NCBI GenBank assembly: GCA_021200995.1 | Contig: JAJQFS010000072.1 | Span: forward strand, 1-34,213 | Origin: Lachnospiraceae bacterium | GTDB taxonomy: Bacteria; Bacillota; Clostridia; Lachnospirales; Lachnospiraceae | Direction of reading: 5' to 3' | Length of the DNA: 34,213 bases | In this document: piece by piece, positions 19,512 through 28,678 of the stretch | Numbering within the stretch: the stretch's first letter is position 1 | Layout: the number at the start of each line of letters is the position of its first letter | The notes under the pieces: model-generated | Database searches by the model: none | Told to the model about the DNA's origin: nothing | The model's input: only the letters and a program-made list of their open reading frames with translations | Made by a program: the position numbers and the translations under genes

Positions 19512-20261
19512 ATGATCGCTTTTTTGACCAGCTCCCCGAACGGACATTACAGAGAGACAGACCACAGAAGCATTGTGCCGTTAAATCCGGAGAATGAATT
19601 TACGGAAAAATTGAAAAAATACTGGAGAGATGCGGCGAACGGCCTTTTATTGAGTGCCATGCCCGATCTTAAGGAAGTGAATGACAGCATGTGTGTCTCC
19701 ATGCAGGAGACATTTGAGGTGAGCGGATTTCCCGTGGGCAGACTGGATCTCTGCGACCGCCGGGATACATCGCCTGTGCAGAGGCTTTATGACTATGATT
19801 TTCTGATTCTTGGCGGCGGGCATGTCCCCACGCAGCATGCCTTTTTTGAGGAATTAAGCCTGCGGGACGCGCTGCAAAAATATGACGGCATTGTCATCGG
19901 CATCAGCGCCGGCACCATGAACAGCGCGAAGGTCGTGTACGCCCAGCCAGAGGAAGCAGGCGAGAGCATCGATCCTTCTTACCGGAAATATCTGCCGGGG
20001 CTTAACATCACCGATATCAACATCCTGCCGCACTACCAGGCCGTCAGAAACGACATCCTCGACGGCAGGCGCCTGTTCGAGGACATCACTTACGCGGACA
20101 GCTATGGACACCAATTCTATGCCATTGTGGACGGGAGTTATATGCTGGTGAAAAATGGAGAGCAGACACTTTATGGGGAAGCATATCTCATTTCGAATGG
20201 GCAAATCCATCAAGTGTGTAAAGCCGGTGAAGCTCTGCCCCTTGGACACAAGAAGGCTTAA
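19512..20261 (+). CDS. Peptidase E-like protein (family S51)
   Basis: A 249-residue relative of dipeptidase E and cyanophycinase, with the class I glutamine-amidotransferase-like fold. The nucleophile elbow is GISAGT with Ser132, and GGGHVPTQ (101-108) and NILPHYQ carry other family-typical residues. PepE cleaves Asp-X dipeptides, but several Firmicute paralogues are uncharacterised. There is no signal peptide. The gene has its own promoter and its stop overlaps the stop of the converging HD gene by 4 bp, so the two transcripts collide and no terminator separates them. Confidence 0.85.
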   Translation: MIAFLTSSPNGHYRETDHRSIVPLNPENEFTEKLKKYWRDAANGLLLSAMPDLKEVNDSMCVSMQETFEVSGFPVGRLDLCDRRDTSPVQRLYDYDFLILGGGHVPTQHAFFEELSLRDALQKYDGIVIGISAGTMNSAKVVYAQPEEAGESIDPSYRKYLPGLNITDINILPHYQAVRNDILDGRRLFEDITYADSYGHQFYAIVDGSYMLVKNGEQTLYGEAYLISNGQIHQVCKAGEALPLGHKKA

Positions 20262-20803
20262 TCCTGAAACGTCTTCATCGCCTCGATCGTCTGTGAAATC
20301 AGATCATCAAGCGTCCATCCCAGCATATCCGCGCCGTTCTGGATCACGTCTCTGGAACAGCCGGCAGCGAAATTTTTGCTCTTGAATTTCTTTTTGACAG
20401 ATTTTAATTCCAGGTCCTGCACGCTTTTGGACGGGCGCATGAGCACTACGGCGCCGATCAGGCCGCTCAACTCGTCCACGGCGTAGAGGACCTTTTCCAT
20501 CTCATGCTCCGGTTTGATATCCACGGTGATACCGTAACCATGGCTGGCGGTCGCGCGGATGATGCGCTCGTCCACACCTCTTTCGCGCATGATTTCCTGG
20601 CTTTTGATGCAGTGCTGCTCCGGATACTGCTCAAAATCCAGATCATGTAAAAGACCTACGATGCCCCAGAAATCCTGCTCCTCGCCATAGCCCAGCTTCT
20701 GCGCGAAATACCGCATCAGCTGTTCCACAATCTGCGCGTGTTCCAGGTGAAAAGGGTCCTGATTATATTCGGTTAATAATTCCCATGCTTCGTCTCTTGT
20801 CAT
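20258..20803 (-). CDS. HD-domain phosphohydrolase
   Basis: A 181-residue single-domain HD protein of the HDIG type. Metal ligands are visible as H22 (HLEHA), H53-D54 (LLHDLDFEQYPEQH), His in TASHGYG and Asp in YAVDEL. Such small HD proteins hydrolyse nucleotides or phosphate esters; the substrate here is unknown. The ATG at 20803 has a moderate ribosome site (GAGG). Convergent with the S51 gene, sharing the TTAA at the ends. Confidence 0.88.
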   Translation of the reverse strand: MTRDEAWELLTEYNQDPFHLEHAQIVEQLMRYFAQKLGYGEEQDFWGIVGLLHDLDFEQYPEQHCIKSQEIMRERGVDERIIRATASHGYGITVDIKPEHEMEKVLYAVDELSGLIGAVVLMRPSKSVQDLELKSVKKKFKSKNFAAGCSRDVIQNGADMLGWTLDDLISQTIEAMKTFQD

Positions 20804-21120
20804 ATTTTATTTGCCTCGCTTCTTTGAACTTTTGTGGCAGCCCAGCCATTGTATAAAATGTTTGCTTTCTTTATAAAATATCCTGTCAAAATATACTTCA
20901 GGCCAGACATCATTTATTACAATGGTATCACACTCCGGATAAACTGTCCATTATACAAAAGAAATACCCGATTATAATGCAAAACTATAACAGGGTATTT
21001 CTTTTTATGATATTTCTCTTTTAGCAAGATCTGTCATGTGCCGACAATCATTCAGGCTATCATCCTTCAGCGGCATCTTTTCCATCACGGAAAATCTGTA
21101 AATCTGCAGCGCCTATATAC
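20804..21120. other. Intergenic region with a 13-bp perfect inverted repeat
   Basis: This 317-bp stretch holds no gene that I can see. Its main feature is AAAAGAAATACCC (20957-20969) and GGGTATTTCTTTT (20993-21005) around a 23-base loop. On either strand the arm ends in T-rich sequence, so it may end the SDR transcript coming from the right. On the minus strand a TATAAT (20950-20955) follows directly and could be the -10 of the HD gene, but no convincing -35 is seen. Confidence 0.5.
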
Positions 21121-21897
21121 TTACAGGCTGGTGTAGCCGCCGTCCACCGGCAGAATGCAGCCGTTGACGTAGGTGCTGGCTGGAGAGGCTAAGAAAATCG
21201 CCGCTGTATCCAGCTCTCCCTCCTTGCCGTAGCGGGCAAGCGGGATCATGGTGTGCGCGTAATTCTGGAAAAACTCTGTCTCCAGGGTTTCCTTGGTCAG
21301 CGGGGTCTCAAAATAGCCGGGGCAGATCGCGTTCACATTAATGCCCTTCTCACCCCACTCGCAGGCAAGCGCTCTGGTCAGGTTGACGACGCCGCCCTTC
21401 GCCGCGTGATAAGGGGAAGCGGGCGCAATCTTATTGCCTACCATGCCATACATGGAAGCGATGTTAATGATACGGCCGTAGCCGGCGGGAAGCATGGCCT
21501 TTTTCGCCACCTCGCGGGCCATCTTAAAGCTGCCGAACAGGTCGATATTCACTTCATTGGAAAACTGCTCGTCCGTAATCTCCTCCGCGGGAGCCACCGC
21601 GCCGGTACCGGCGTTATTGATCAGAATATCGATGCGTCCAAACTTGTCCATAACGGTCTGTACCGCTGCTTCCACCGCTGCGGTGTCGGTAATATCGCAG
21701 GAAACGCCAATGGCCTCCACGCCATATTCCGCGGTCAGCTGCGCGGCCACTTCCTCCACCATATTTTTACGGCGGGCTAAAGCCACGATTTTCGCCCCCT
21801 GATTGGCGAGTGCTCTCGCCATCTGGACGCCCAGTCCGCTGGAACAGCCGGTGACGACCGCCACCTGTCCGGTTAAGTCAAAATAATTTTTTGCCAT
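21121..21897 (-). CDS. Short-chain dehydrogenase/reductase (gluconate 5-dehydrogenase / FabG-like)
   Basis: A 258-residue classical SDR. The cofactor loop is TGCSSGLG (residues 16-23), NNAG supports the central sheet, and the catalytic Ser (NIASMYG) and YHAAK motif are present, ending with the usual INVNAICPGYFETP and VDGGYTSL. Ala-Arg-Arg-Lys after the second strand (ALARRKN) suggests NADP(H) preference. Overall it resembles sugar-acid or polyol oxidoreductases such as gluconate 5-dehydrogenase, but the substrate is not determinable. AAGGAGG precedes the ATG. It forms a single-gene unit with its own promoter. Confidence 0.88.
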   Translation of the reverse strand: MAKNYFDLTGQVAVVTGCSSGLGVQMARALANQGAKIVALARRKNMVEEVAAQLTAEYGVEAIGVSCDITDTAAVEAAVQTVMDKFGRIDILINNAGTGAVAPAEEITDEQFSNEVNIDLFGSFKMAREVAKKAMLPAGYGRIINIASMYGMVGNKIAPASPYHAAKGGVVNLTRALACEWGEKGINVNAICPGYFETPLTKETLETEFFQNYAHTMIPLARYGKEGELDTAAIFLASPASTYVNGCILPVDGGYTSL

Positions 21898-21978
21898 GGA
21901 TGTAATCCTCCTTGTTGTCTGTTGGGCGCGATCACGCCTTGTCCGCCGAGCCGGGCCTGGCTAAACACCCACGCTTTT

Positions 21979-22006
21979 ATTATACACAACCGGCCGGAAA
22001 CTGCAA
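21979..22006 (-). promoter_or_regulatory. Promoter of the SDR gene
   Basis: On the minus strand TTGCAG (22001-22006), a 16-bp spacer and consensus TATAAT (21979-21984). The -35 lies in the loop, and the spacer in one arm, of the inverted repeat at 21988-22024. Confidence 0.65.
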
Positions 22007-22024
22007 GACAATTTCCGGCCGGTT
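21988..22024. terminator. 13-bp perfect inverted repeat; terminator or operator
   Basis: AACCGGCCGGAAA (21988-22000) and TTTCCGGCCGGTT (22012-22024). It lies 52 bp after the PepSY gene and may end that transcript, but the T-rich tail (TTATTTTATTC) is on the plus strand. Because the SDR promoter runs through it, it could equally be a regulatory site. Confidence 0.6.
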
Positions 22025-22075
22025 TTATTTTATTCTGAAAGTTTCTGAAAGTTAGTTTTGCAGAACGTATTGTCG

Positions 22076-23110
22076 TCAGTCCGTATCCGCCTCATATTCC
22101 ACAACTGCTCCTGTAGTGGCGTTGATTTTCACCTCATATTCGGTCCTGCCATAGTAAAACTCGATTTCATAGACCATGATTCCGTCGTCCCTGTCCAGCT
22201 TTGCCTTTTTAAAGGTGACGTCCGAGGCGGAAAGTCCTGCTTTATTCAGCGCGATTTCTTTGGCTTCGTCCACGCTGATATAAGTGTCCGAGGCTGTGCT
22301 GCTGCCTGAAGAGGAAACATACTCTTTCGCGCTCTTGCTCACGATCGCGCCGTCGGATATCCGGATTTCATACTCCCATTCTCCATTGGCGGTATAAAAC
22401 TCCAGATCATAGACCCGAACGCCATCCTCATAGTCCTGTTTTTCCTTTGTGAATGTCGCTTCGGATGAGGAAACGCCCGCGTCAGCAAGGGCAATTTCTT
22501 TTGCTCCATCCAGCGTGATCTGAGTGGCAGTCGTGCCGTCTGTTGTCGTACCGGATGATGCCGTCGTGGTTGAAGATGCCGTTGTATCAGATGTAGTCGC
22601 CGCACCGGAAGATGCTGTTGTATTAGATGTGGTTGTCGTACCCGCGGAAGTATCCGCCTCTGCTGTTGTACTATCCGTGTTTCCTGTCGTCACGTAAGTT
22701 TCCTTTGATTTGCTGTAAATCGCTCCGGTATTCGCATTGACTTCATATTCGTATTCCACATTCTCCGCGTAGAACTCCAGGTCATATACAATCCTGCCAT
22801 CGTCGTAATCCAGCTCCACCTTCGTAAAGGTAACCGCATCCGCAGTCAGTCCCGCGTCCGTCAGGACAATTTCTTTGGCCGCATCCGACGTGATGGCCTC
22901 CGCGGATGTCACAGCATCGCCTTGAGATGTGGCGGTCGTATCGGTCGTTTCAGTCGTTTCAAAAACCTGTGAAGTCTTGTTCGCCGCGGTGTTCTTCGCC
23001 GCCGCGTACGCGGTTCCCGCTCCCACGAGCGCGATCACTGCCATGATACAGGCTGTTGAAATGACGGCCTGTTTCGTCGTTCCAAAAAATTTCTGAATGA
23101 TGTTCTTCAT
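22076..23110 (-). CDS. Secreted or membrane-anchored protein with three PepSY domains
   Basis: A 344-residue surface protein. A basic start and a hydrophobic segment (about 14-37) form a signal or anchor sequence; no lipobox is evident. Three PepSY repeats follow, each with an AKEIVL/AKEIAL helix start, a DYDDG- or DRDDG-like turn and a YEYEV/YEIEF strand; a Ser/Thr-rich linker of about 60 residues separates the first two. PepSY modules are thought to inhibit peptidases or bind envelope partners. The start at ATG 23110 has GGAGG; a longer reading to 23155 crosses the promoter. It follows an RR-HK pair and carries RR-type repeats on its promoter, so it is a likely target of that system. Confidence 0.9.
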   Translation of the reverse strand: MKNIIQKFFGTTKQAVISTACIMAVIALVGAGTAYAAAKNTAANKTSQVFETTETTDTTATSQGDAVTSAEAITSDAAKEIVLTDAGLTADAVTFTKVELDYDDGRIVYDLEFYAENVEYEYEVNANTGAIYSKSKETYVTTGNTDSTTAEADTSAGTTTTSNTTASSGAATTSDTTASSTTTASSGTTTDGTTATQITLDGAKEIALADAGVSSSEATFTKEKQDYEDGVRVYDLEFYTANGEWEYEIRISDGAIVSKSAKEYVSSSGSSTASDTYISVDEAKEIALNKAGLSASDVTFKKAKLDRDDGIMVYEIEFYYGRTEYEVKINATTGAVVEYEADTD

Positions 23111-23141
23111 ATTTGTTGTCCTCCTGTCTTTGTTTGGCTTA

Positions 23142-23173
23142 AGTATATCGGCCAAACATTAGAAGAACATTAG
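23142..23173 (-). promoter_or_regulatory. PepSY gene promoter with tandem response-regulator boxes
   Basis: On the minus strand CTAATGTT occurs twice (23166-23173 and 23155-23162) with an 11-bp period, the spacing used by OmpR/PhoB-family dimers. The repeats cover the -35 region of a promoter whose -10 is TATACT (23142-23147), with no good -35 hexamer. Confidence 0.65.
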
Positions 23174-23185
23174 TATTTGGAGTTT

Positions 23186-24595
23186 TTAACAAATTTTCAA
23201 ATGAATACAAAAGGTGCTGCCAACGCCCAAAACGCTGTCCACGGAAATCTCTCCCTCATGGAAAGCAGCAATCTCCTGTGCCATGGCAAGGCCCAGGCCG
23301 CTCCCGCCGCTGCTGCGGGATCCATCCGCCTGGTAAAAACGATCAAAAATATGCGGCAGGTCTTCGGCTGCAATTCCGATCCCGTCATCCTGCACGGACA
23401 GAGTAATTTTTCCGTCCTTATCCGTCGCCAGTGTCACCCTGATCTGCCCGTTTTCCTTCCCATAGCGGTACGCGTTGCTGATCAGATTATTAAGGAGCCT
23501 GGTGAGAAGCTCCCGATTGCCAAGACAATACACATCTGGTTCCACTTCACAGGTGAGCGTAATCTCTTTCTCCCGAATCAATGCCATGTCCTGGCACACG
23601 CTGTCTGTCAGCTCGGAAAGATTCATCTTTTCTTTTGTATATTTCTCAGGCTGCAGCTTCAGGCGGGTGAAATCCAGCATGCTGTTGATCAGGCGGTTCA
23701 TTTTGCGTCCCTGCCGCCAGACCACGCGCATGGCTTCCTCATATTCCTCAGGCGTCCGCTCCTGCTCCAGCGTCAGCTCGCACTGGGCGTTGATGACGGC
23801 CACCGGCGTGCGCAGCTCATGGGAAGCGTCCGAGACAAACTGCTGCTGCGTCTGAAAAGACGTGTCCAGGCGGGCAAACATGTCGTTAAACTGCCCTGCC
23901 AGCTGGTGCAGCTCATCATCTCCTTCGTTTAAAACAATACGTTTTTTTAAATCATCTCCCTGGCTGATCTGCTCTGCAGTATCTGCAATCTGGCGGATCG
24001 GGCGAAGCATACGGCAGGCAATCAGATACCCGCCGATAATGGCAATCAGCACCAGACTGGGCAGCAAAATGAGGGAATAGCGGGAAATATCGGACATTTC
24101 CGCGTCGCCCTGGTTCTCGGAAACCACGCCGCGCAGCCACATCTCTTCCAGCCCCTCCGTCTCAGGCTTTCTGTCAAAAACATAATAGAGTGTCCCATCC
24201 ACCGTGATTCTCTGCACCTGCGAATCCAGAAAATCCAGATCCGCTGTCTCCCGTATGATGGGATTTTCCCCGTATATCAGATCGCCGTCCACGCTGCAAA
24301 GGGAAGTGTAAACTCCATTAACCTGGTTCAGAAAGTCATCGTCTATTTCAATATAACCGTCGCCATAGCGGACATAATAATCCACATCATTACGCATCGT
24401 GGCCATGTCGGCGGAGGAATAATACTCCGCTTCATCCACATTGCTCTCCACTGTCTGTATTAAATTATCCCGGATGGTTTTCTGAATAATCTGTCCGCTG
24501 ACAGACAGAATGACCAGATAGGTCAGCGCCACGACTAAAATCAGAATGACGGAAAACCAGAGGGTGATCTTTAAGCGGATAGAGAGTTTTTTCAA
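23186..24595 (-). CDS. Membrane sensor histidine kinase (partner of the 24.7 kb regulator)
   Basis: A 469-residue kinase: membrane helix about 11-33, a large extracytoplasmic sensor region about 35-170, a second helix about 173-195, HAMP, phospho-acceptor His259 in [13 protein letters not shown], then an ATPase domain with [31 protein letters not shown] and [12 protein letters not shown] chose a TTG start at 24595 because GAAAGGAG lies 6 bp before it and the protein then opens with the usual basic [12 protein letters not shown]; the ATG at 24628 has no comparable site. It follows its regulator by 66 bp and precedes the PepSY gene. Confidence 0.92.
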   Translation of the reverse strand: MKKLSIRLKITLWFSVILILVVALTYLVILSVSGQIIQKTIRDNLIQTVESNVDEAEYYSSADMATMRNDVDYYVRYGDGYIEIDDDFLNQVNGVYTSLCSVDGDLIYGENPIIRETADLDFLDSQVQRITVDGTLYYVFDRKPETEGLEEMWLRGVVSENQGDAEMSDISRYSLILLPSLVLIAIIGGYLIACRMLRPIRQIADTAEQISQGDDLKKRIVLNEGDDELHQLAGQFNDMFARLDTSFQTQQQFVSDASHELRTPVAVINAQCELTLEQERTPEEYEEAMRVVWRQGRKMNRLINSMLDFTRLKLQPEKYTKEKMNLSELTDSVCQDMALIREKEITLTCEVEPDVYCLGNRELLTRLLNNLISNAYRYGKENGQIRVTLATDKDGKITLSVQDDGIGIAAEDLPHIFDRFYQADGSRSSGGSGLGLAMAQEIAAFHEGEISVDSVLGVGSTFCIHLKIC

Positions 24596-24661
24596 ACAGA
24601 GGCTCCTTTCTGCTGCCCAAAACAGCACTGATCAGCCGACGCATCATTATCCGCCGTCACG

Positions 24662-25333
24662 CTATTCTTCTTTGATCACATACCCCCTGCCGCGCACGGT
24701 GTGAATCAGCTTTTTCTCCTGTCCGCCGTCGATCTTGCGGCGCAGGTAACTGATGTAGACATCCACCACATTGGTGCCGCCCTCGTAGTCATAATTCCAG
24801 ATGTGATCCTCGATTTTTTCACGGGAAAGAATGATCCCCGCGTTGTGCATCAGATATTCCAACAGCGCGTATTCCCTGGTGGAGAGCGCAATCTCCACGC
24901 CTCCTCTGGTTACCCGTTTGGCCGCGCAGTCCATAACCAGGTCTGAGACTGTCAGTTCATTGCCCGTAGCGCCATGGGAGGTGCGGATCATCGCGCGGAT
25001 GCGGGCCGTCAGCTCCTCAAAGGAAAATGGCTTGACCAGATAATCGTTGGCGCCGCTGTCCAGCCCCTTCACCCGGTCTGATATGGAATCCCGCGCGGTC
25101 AGGAAAAGCACTGGCGTGGTTTTCTGCGCGTTCCTCAAGGACGCCAGCACGGCATAACCGTCCGCGCCCGGCATCATAATATCCAGAATCACGGCGTCAT
25201 AGTCCGTGCAGGCCAGACAGTCGATGGCCTCAGCGCCATTCAGGCAGCTGTCCGCACTGTAACCGTCCGCCGTCAGCTTCTGCGTTATAATGCGGTTTAA
25301 ATCCCGCTCATCCTCCGCTACTAAAATTCTCAT
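24662..25333 (-). CDS. OmpR-family response regulator
   Basis: A 223-residue regulator: receiver domain with E7/D8, phospho-acceptor Asp51 (LDIMMPG) and Lys101 (VKPFS); winged-helix domain with LSTREYALLEYLM and the C-terminal HTVRGRGYVIKEE. The start is ATG 25333 (GGAG before it) rather than 25357. First gene of an RR-HK pair, resembling CutR/MprA-type regulators. The tandem 11-bp-spaced repeats before the PepSY gene are a probable binding site. It ends with TAG, showing that TAG is a working stop in this genome. Confidence 0.93.
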   Translation of the reverse strand: MRILVAEDERDLNRIITQKLTADGYSADSCLNGAEAIDCLACTDYDAVILDIMMPGADGYAVLASLRNAQKTTPVLFLTARDSISDRVKGLDSGANDYLVKPFSFEELTARIRAMIRTSHGATGNELTVSDLVMDCAAKRVTRGGVEIALSTREYALLEYLMHNAGIILSREKIEDHIWNYDYEGGTNVVDVYISYLRRKIDGGQEKKLIHTVRGRGYVIKEE

Positions 25334-25418
25334 GTTTTTTCTCCATCTATCAGACAAAACCGACTGTTTCAGAATAGATTGTTGCTATTCACAGCCGCCT
25401 CCCCTTTGGGTGGATTTC

Positions 25419-25447
25419 ATTATACGCCATGAAAAATACTTTGACAA
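25419..25447 (-). promoter_or_regulatory. Promoter of the RR-HK operon
   Basis: On the minus strand TTGTCA (25442-25447), 17-bp spacer and TATAAT (25419-25424). Confidence 0.8.
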
Positions 25448-25455
25448 GAATCAAC

Positions 25456-25480
25456 ACGGAGAGGCTTTACACCTCTCCGT
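25456..25480 (-). terminator. Hairpin ending the PTS/MATE operon
   Basis: ACGGAGAGG (25456-25464) and CCTCTCCGT (25472-25480), 9 bp perfect, begins 7 bp after the final TAA of the MATE frame. The minus-strand tail is only moderately T-rich (GTTGATTCTTG). Confidence 0.65.
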
Positions 25481-25486
25481 AAAATT

Positions 25487-26835
25487 TTATGTACGCGAAT
25501 TATATTTTTTACAGATAACAAACAGATAAAAGAGAAGCATTGGTACAGCGGCCGCCGCCCAGCCGATTGGGTAACAGAGATAAATATTCGAAATCTGAAA
25601 ATTCATTCCCAGGCTGACTGCCAGTCAGATCCGGCGAACCACAACCATTCCGCCAATCGCCATAAACATGGTCTCACGCGAATATCCATATCCTCGTATA
25701 ATGCCGCCGTACAGCATCTGAAAGCCCATAATCATATATACCGGCATGATGGTATGCAGCATTCCCACTCCATACTGAATCATTGCCTCGTCATTGCCAA
25801 AAATACTCATCAGCTGCTTAGCAAAAAAGAAAATCGGAATTCCGACAACCGAGACACAGATGACCATGGCGATTGTCGCGATCCGCACCCCCTTGCGCGC
25901 GCGATCCGGTTTTTGAGCGCCCAGATTCTGTCCGATATACGTTGTCATCGCAAGGCCCATCGCGTTGCATGGCATTCCGGCAAACTGATCAATTTTCATT
26001 GCAGAACCAATCCCCGCAATCGCGGCTGCACTGAACTGATTGATATAATGCTGCAGATAAATATTGGACAACGATGTAATGCTGGACTGAATTCCCGCGG
26101 GCAGACCCAGCGCTATAATTTTTTCAGTATCTGAAAATCAATGTGCATCTGTCTGAAGGAAAATCGATACGCAGGGTCCATCATCATCATTTTACGAAAA
26201 GTCAGGCATACTGATATGAGCTGGGAAATTACTGTTGCAATTGCCACTCCGGCAACGCCCATCCCAATGAGCGCTACAAACACTACATCCAACACAATAT
26301 TCATACAGCTGGACGTCAACAGATAATAAAACGGACTCTGACTGTCGCCGACGGAACGCAGTACCGCTGCCCCCACATTATAAAGGGACATGAAGAATAT
26401 TCCCACCATGTAGATACGCAGATAAATCAGCACGTCATCATAGACATCCGACGGACACGAGACCAGGCTCAGCAGCTGAGGAACAAACAAGATGCCCGCT
26501 GCAGCTACCAGAATGCCTAATCCGATCGAAAATGTCATCGCCGTATGAATATCGTTGGAAAGATTCTCATACTCCTTCGCCCCGAAGTGCATGGCGAAAA
26601 CCACGGAAGCGCCCGTCGCCAGCCCCGTAAAAAATCCCACAAAGAACATGGTAATACTGGAACTTGCTGTCACGGCCGCCAGCGCGTTGGTTCCGACAAA
26701 GTTTCCGACGACCACTGAGTCAACGCTGTTATAAAGCGTCTGGAACAACTGCCCCGCCAATACAGGCAGCATAAAGCGGACCAGATTTGGCAATATCTCA
26801 CCATTGGTCAGATCAATCTCTTTTTGCTTCCTCAC
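25487..26835 (-). pseudogene. MATE-family multidrug/metabolite exporter, broken twice
   Basis: A MATE (multi-antimicrobial extrusion) protein with about 12 membrane helices if repaired (about 449 codons, normal for the family). The GTG start at 26835 overlaps the upstream TGA (GTGA). The first 240 residues (LVRFMLPVLAGQLFQTLYNSVD onward) are intact. The frame is then lost in a run of six A (26119-26124); one extra A would give FQILKKIIALGLPAGIQSS. It also carries an in-frame TGA at 25625-25627 (VVVRRI*LAVSLG) before a normal C-terminal helix (YPIGWAAAAVPMLLFYL) and TAA at 25487. The TGA probably replaces TGG (Trp). Two independent lesions make a non-functional gene likely unless they are sequence errors. 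Confidence 0.85.
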
Positions 26836-28004
26836 TTCTCCACATCCTTTTGCGCGCTCCAGTCTGCGAACAGCTGTGCCATGCGCTCCTTTGTCTGACG
26901 TGTTACGGTATCCATAAACAGTTCCATGGTGATCCGCTGCGGCTCCAGACCGGCCAGATAATGATCAAAACCGTTGCTGATCGTAATCAGGGAGCATTTC
27001 TCTTTATCTACAAAACCATAATAAGAACTGAAGGTTTCAAACGGTTCAAAAATCATGGAATACTCCGGCGAGACAATCCAGTGGCAGAACAGATGCTCCA
27101 TCGGCTGGTCTCCCAGATCCATATGCATTGCGCCTGATTTTGCCTGTTCAATCGTCTCTCTTTCCCTTGGAGAAAGATCCTCCGGCATTTCCATTGTGCT
27201 TAAATCCACCGGCGCCCGATCCAGCCCGAACAGTTCTTCCCTGTAAATCATCCGGTCAATTGGCTTCGGTTCAGGCTGGCTGTCCAGTTGAGATACGTAT
27301 TCTTCTGTCAGAAGCCCGGAAAGACGGCCGATTTCTTCATACTCCTGGCTCTGTCTCGTAAACCGGGAGCTGATGTCTCCTGCTGGTCCCAGCATAAAAG
27401 TAAAGAACTCGCCCGGATACTGCTTTTTAAGCGCAGCAATGCACTTTCCAATATATTCACTGGTAAAGTCCCCCTGATGCATCCGCATGGTAGTGGCATG
27501 AGAATTATAAATCAGAAACGTCACCAGACGTTTTTCATTTTCAAAAAAGGACAGCGTCTCGGCATACACGTGCTGACTGTCATGCCCGCTGATACGGGAT
27601 TTCCCTGTCTTGTCAAAGAAATGATACTGGTACACAAAACCCGGATTCTCCACTTCCGTATACTGAATATCCCCGAGGCTGCCCATAATCCGATCATAAA
27701 GAAAATCCTGATACGCGGTATCCGTGGTCAGACATGGACAGAAATGCGAATGTGTTGCCGATGTGATCAGGTCAATCGGATATCCCAGTTTCTCTTCCAG
27801 ACCGGCCTTTAAACGGTTGCGGTATGTAATATAGATTTCCACCGTATCAATGGACAAATGAAACAGCGGTTTTACTCCCTCCTGTTCAAACACCACGATA
27901 CGGCAGTGCAGATCATCCGACACTGCCAGATGCTTTTCCTCACTGAGCATACGATTGACAGGAAATGTCGGATTAATGTTAATTTCCAATGTTCCGATTT
28001 TCAT
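26832..28004 (-). CDS. Cytosolic neutral-ceramidase-like hydrolase of the PTS operon
   Basis: A 390-residue protein resembling the catalytic half of neutral/alkaline non-lysosomal ceramidases. Similar landmarks are DLITSATHSHFCPC (the ceramidase metal-binding THTH-like stretch), YNSHATTMRM, a GPAGDISSRF segment and a late TISNGFDHYLAGL. It is much shorter than secreted ceramidases and has no signal peptide, so a lipid amidase role is doubtful; an amide or ester of a phosphorylated sugar brought in by the PTS is an alternative. It starts 6 bp after the upstream gene (AAGGGGTGA site) and overlaps the MATE start by GTGA. The fold assignment is fairly sure, the substrate unknown. Confidence 0.7.
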   Translation of the reverse strand: MKIGTLEININPTFPVNRMLSEEKHLAVSDDLHCRIVVFEQEGVKPLFHLSIDTVEIYITYRNRLKAGLEEKLGYPIDLITSATHSHFCPCLTTDTAYQDFLYDRIMGSLGDIQYTEVENPGFVYQYHFFDKTGKSRISGHDSQHVYAETLSFFENEKRLVTFLIYNSHATTMRMHQGDFTSEYIGKCIAALKKQYPGEFFTFMLGPAGDISSRFTRQSQEYEEIGRLSGLLTEEYVSQLDSQPEPKPIDRMIYREELFGLDRAPVDLSTMEMPEDLSPRERETIEQAKSGAMHMDLGDQPMEHLFCHWIVSPEYSMIFEPFETFSSYYGFVDKEKCSLITISNGFDHYLAGLEPQRITMELFMDTVTRQTKERMAQLFADWSAQKDVEK

Positions 28005-28010
28005 AATATA

Positions 28011-28640
28011 TCACCCCTTTTTGCTCTCCTGTATGGAGCGATCTGCGCGGGCATCGCTTTGCCTTGCCAGTTCCAGATGCTCCTGCTCTTTCTGTGTATT
28101 TCCCAGATACCCATACTGAAGCGACAATAAATAGTGCAGAACACTCTGATCCATCTGCGAGGCTTCGATAAGCTGTTCCTCCAGCGTCTCAATATCCTTA
28201 CTCTGTTTCTTTATGATAACACGATACATGATACGGCAACGCTCATACTCTTCCGGCGAAACAGCCTGTTTCAGCCTGGGAAACAGCTGTCTGGCTTCTT
28301 CGCCCTCACCATTGTTGATAAAATAAGAAAAAGCGTTCATGACCAGCTGTTTTTCCTGCTTTACATTCCGCAGCCTCAAATTCAGCATCGCCTGATACTG
28401 CTCTTTAATTTTCTGCGAATCCCCTGTCCGCAGGCATGCGTTCAGTCTCAGATTTTCCCTGTCGAATTCCTGAAATACCATCCGCGCAATTCTGCCGTCC
28501 AGAATTCGATCAAACGCCTCCAGATCGTCTCTCTGCAGGCACTGTGCCATATTCTGAATCAGAATATTCTTCATTATGACAGGCAGCGCAACCGTGACGA
28601 GCGCAACCACCACTACCACAGCCAGAAATCCAGTCAGCAT
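28011..28640 (-). CDS. Membrane-anchored helical-repeat protein of the PTS operon, unknown function
   Basis: A 209-residue protein with one N-terminal membrane segment (about 2-23) and a soluble, strongly helical rest rich in Gln, Glu, Leu and Arg. Segments such as QYQAMLNLRLRNVKQ, EEARQLFPRLKQAV and LSLQYGYLGNTQKEQEHLEL look like degenerate TPR-type helical pairs. No lipobox, enzymatic motif or known family is evident. It sits between EIIB and the ceramidase-like gene. It could be a scaffold at the membrane near the PTS, which is inference from position only. Confidence 0.75.
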   Translation of the reverse strand: MLTGFLAVVVVVALVTVALPVIMKNILIQNMAQCLQRDDLEAFDRILDGRIARMVFQEFDRENLRLNACLRTGDSQKIKEQYQAMLNLRLRNVKQEKQLVMNAFSYFINNGEGEEARQLFPRLKQAVSPEEYERCRIMYRVIIKKQSKDIETLEEQLIEASQMDQSVLHYLLSLQYGYLGNTQKEQEHLELARQSDARADRSIQESKKG

Positions 28641-28678
28641 GAAGTTCCTCCCATTCCCGTCTACTTACTTGAAAAGGC

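Noticed and set aside
20950-20955. TATAAT as -10 of the HD gene
   Set aside because: No -35 at suitable distance and the region is generally AT-rich; mentioned only as a possibility.
23177-23932. Plus-strand ORF of 251 codons
   Set aside because: Antisense to the histidine kinase ATPase domain, with no recognisable domain.
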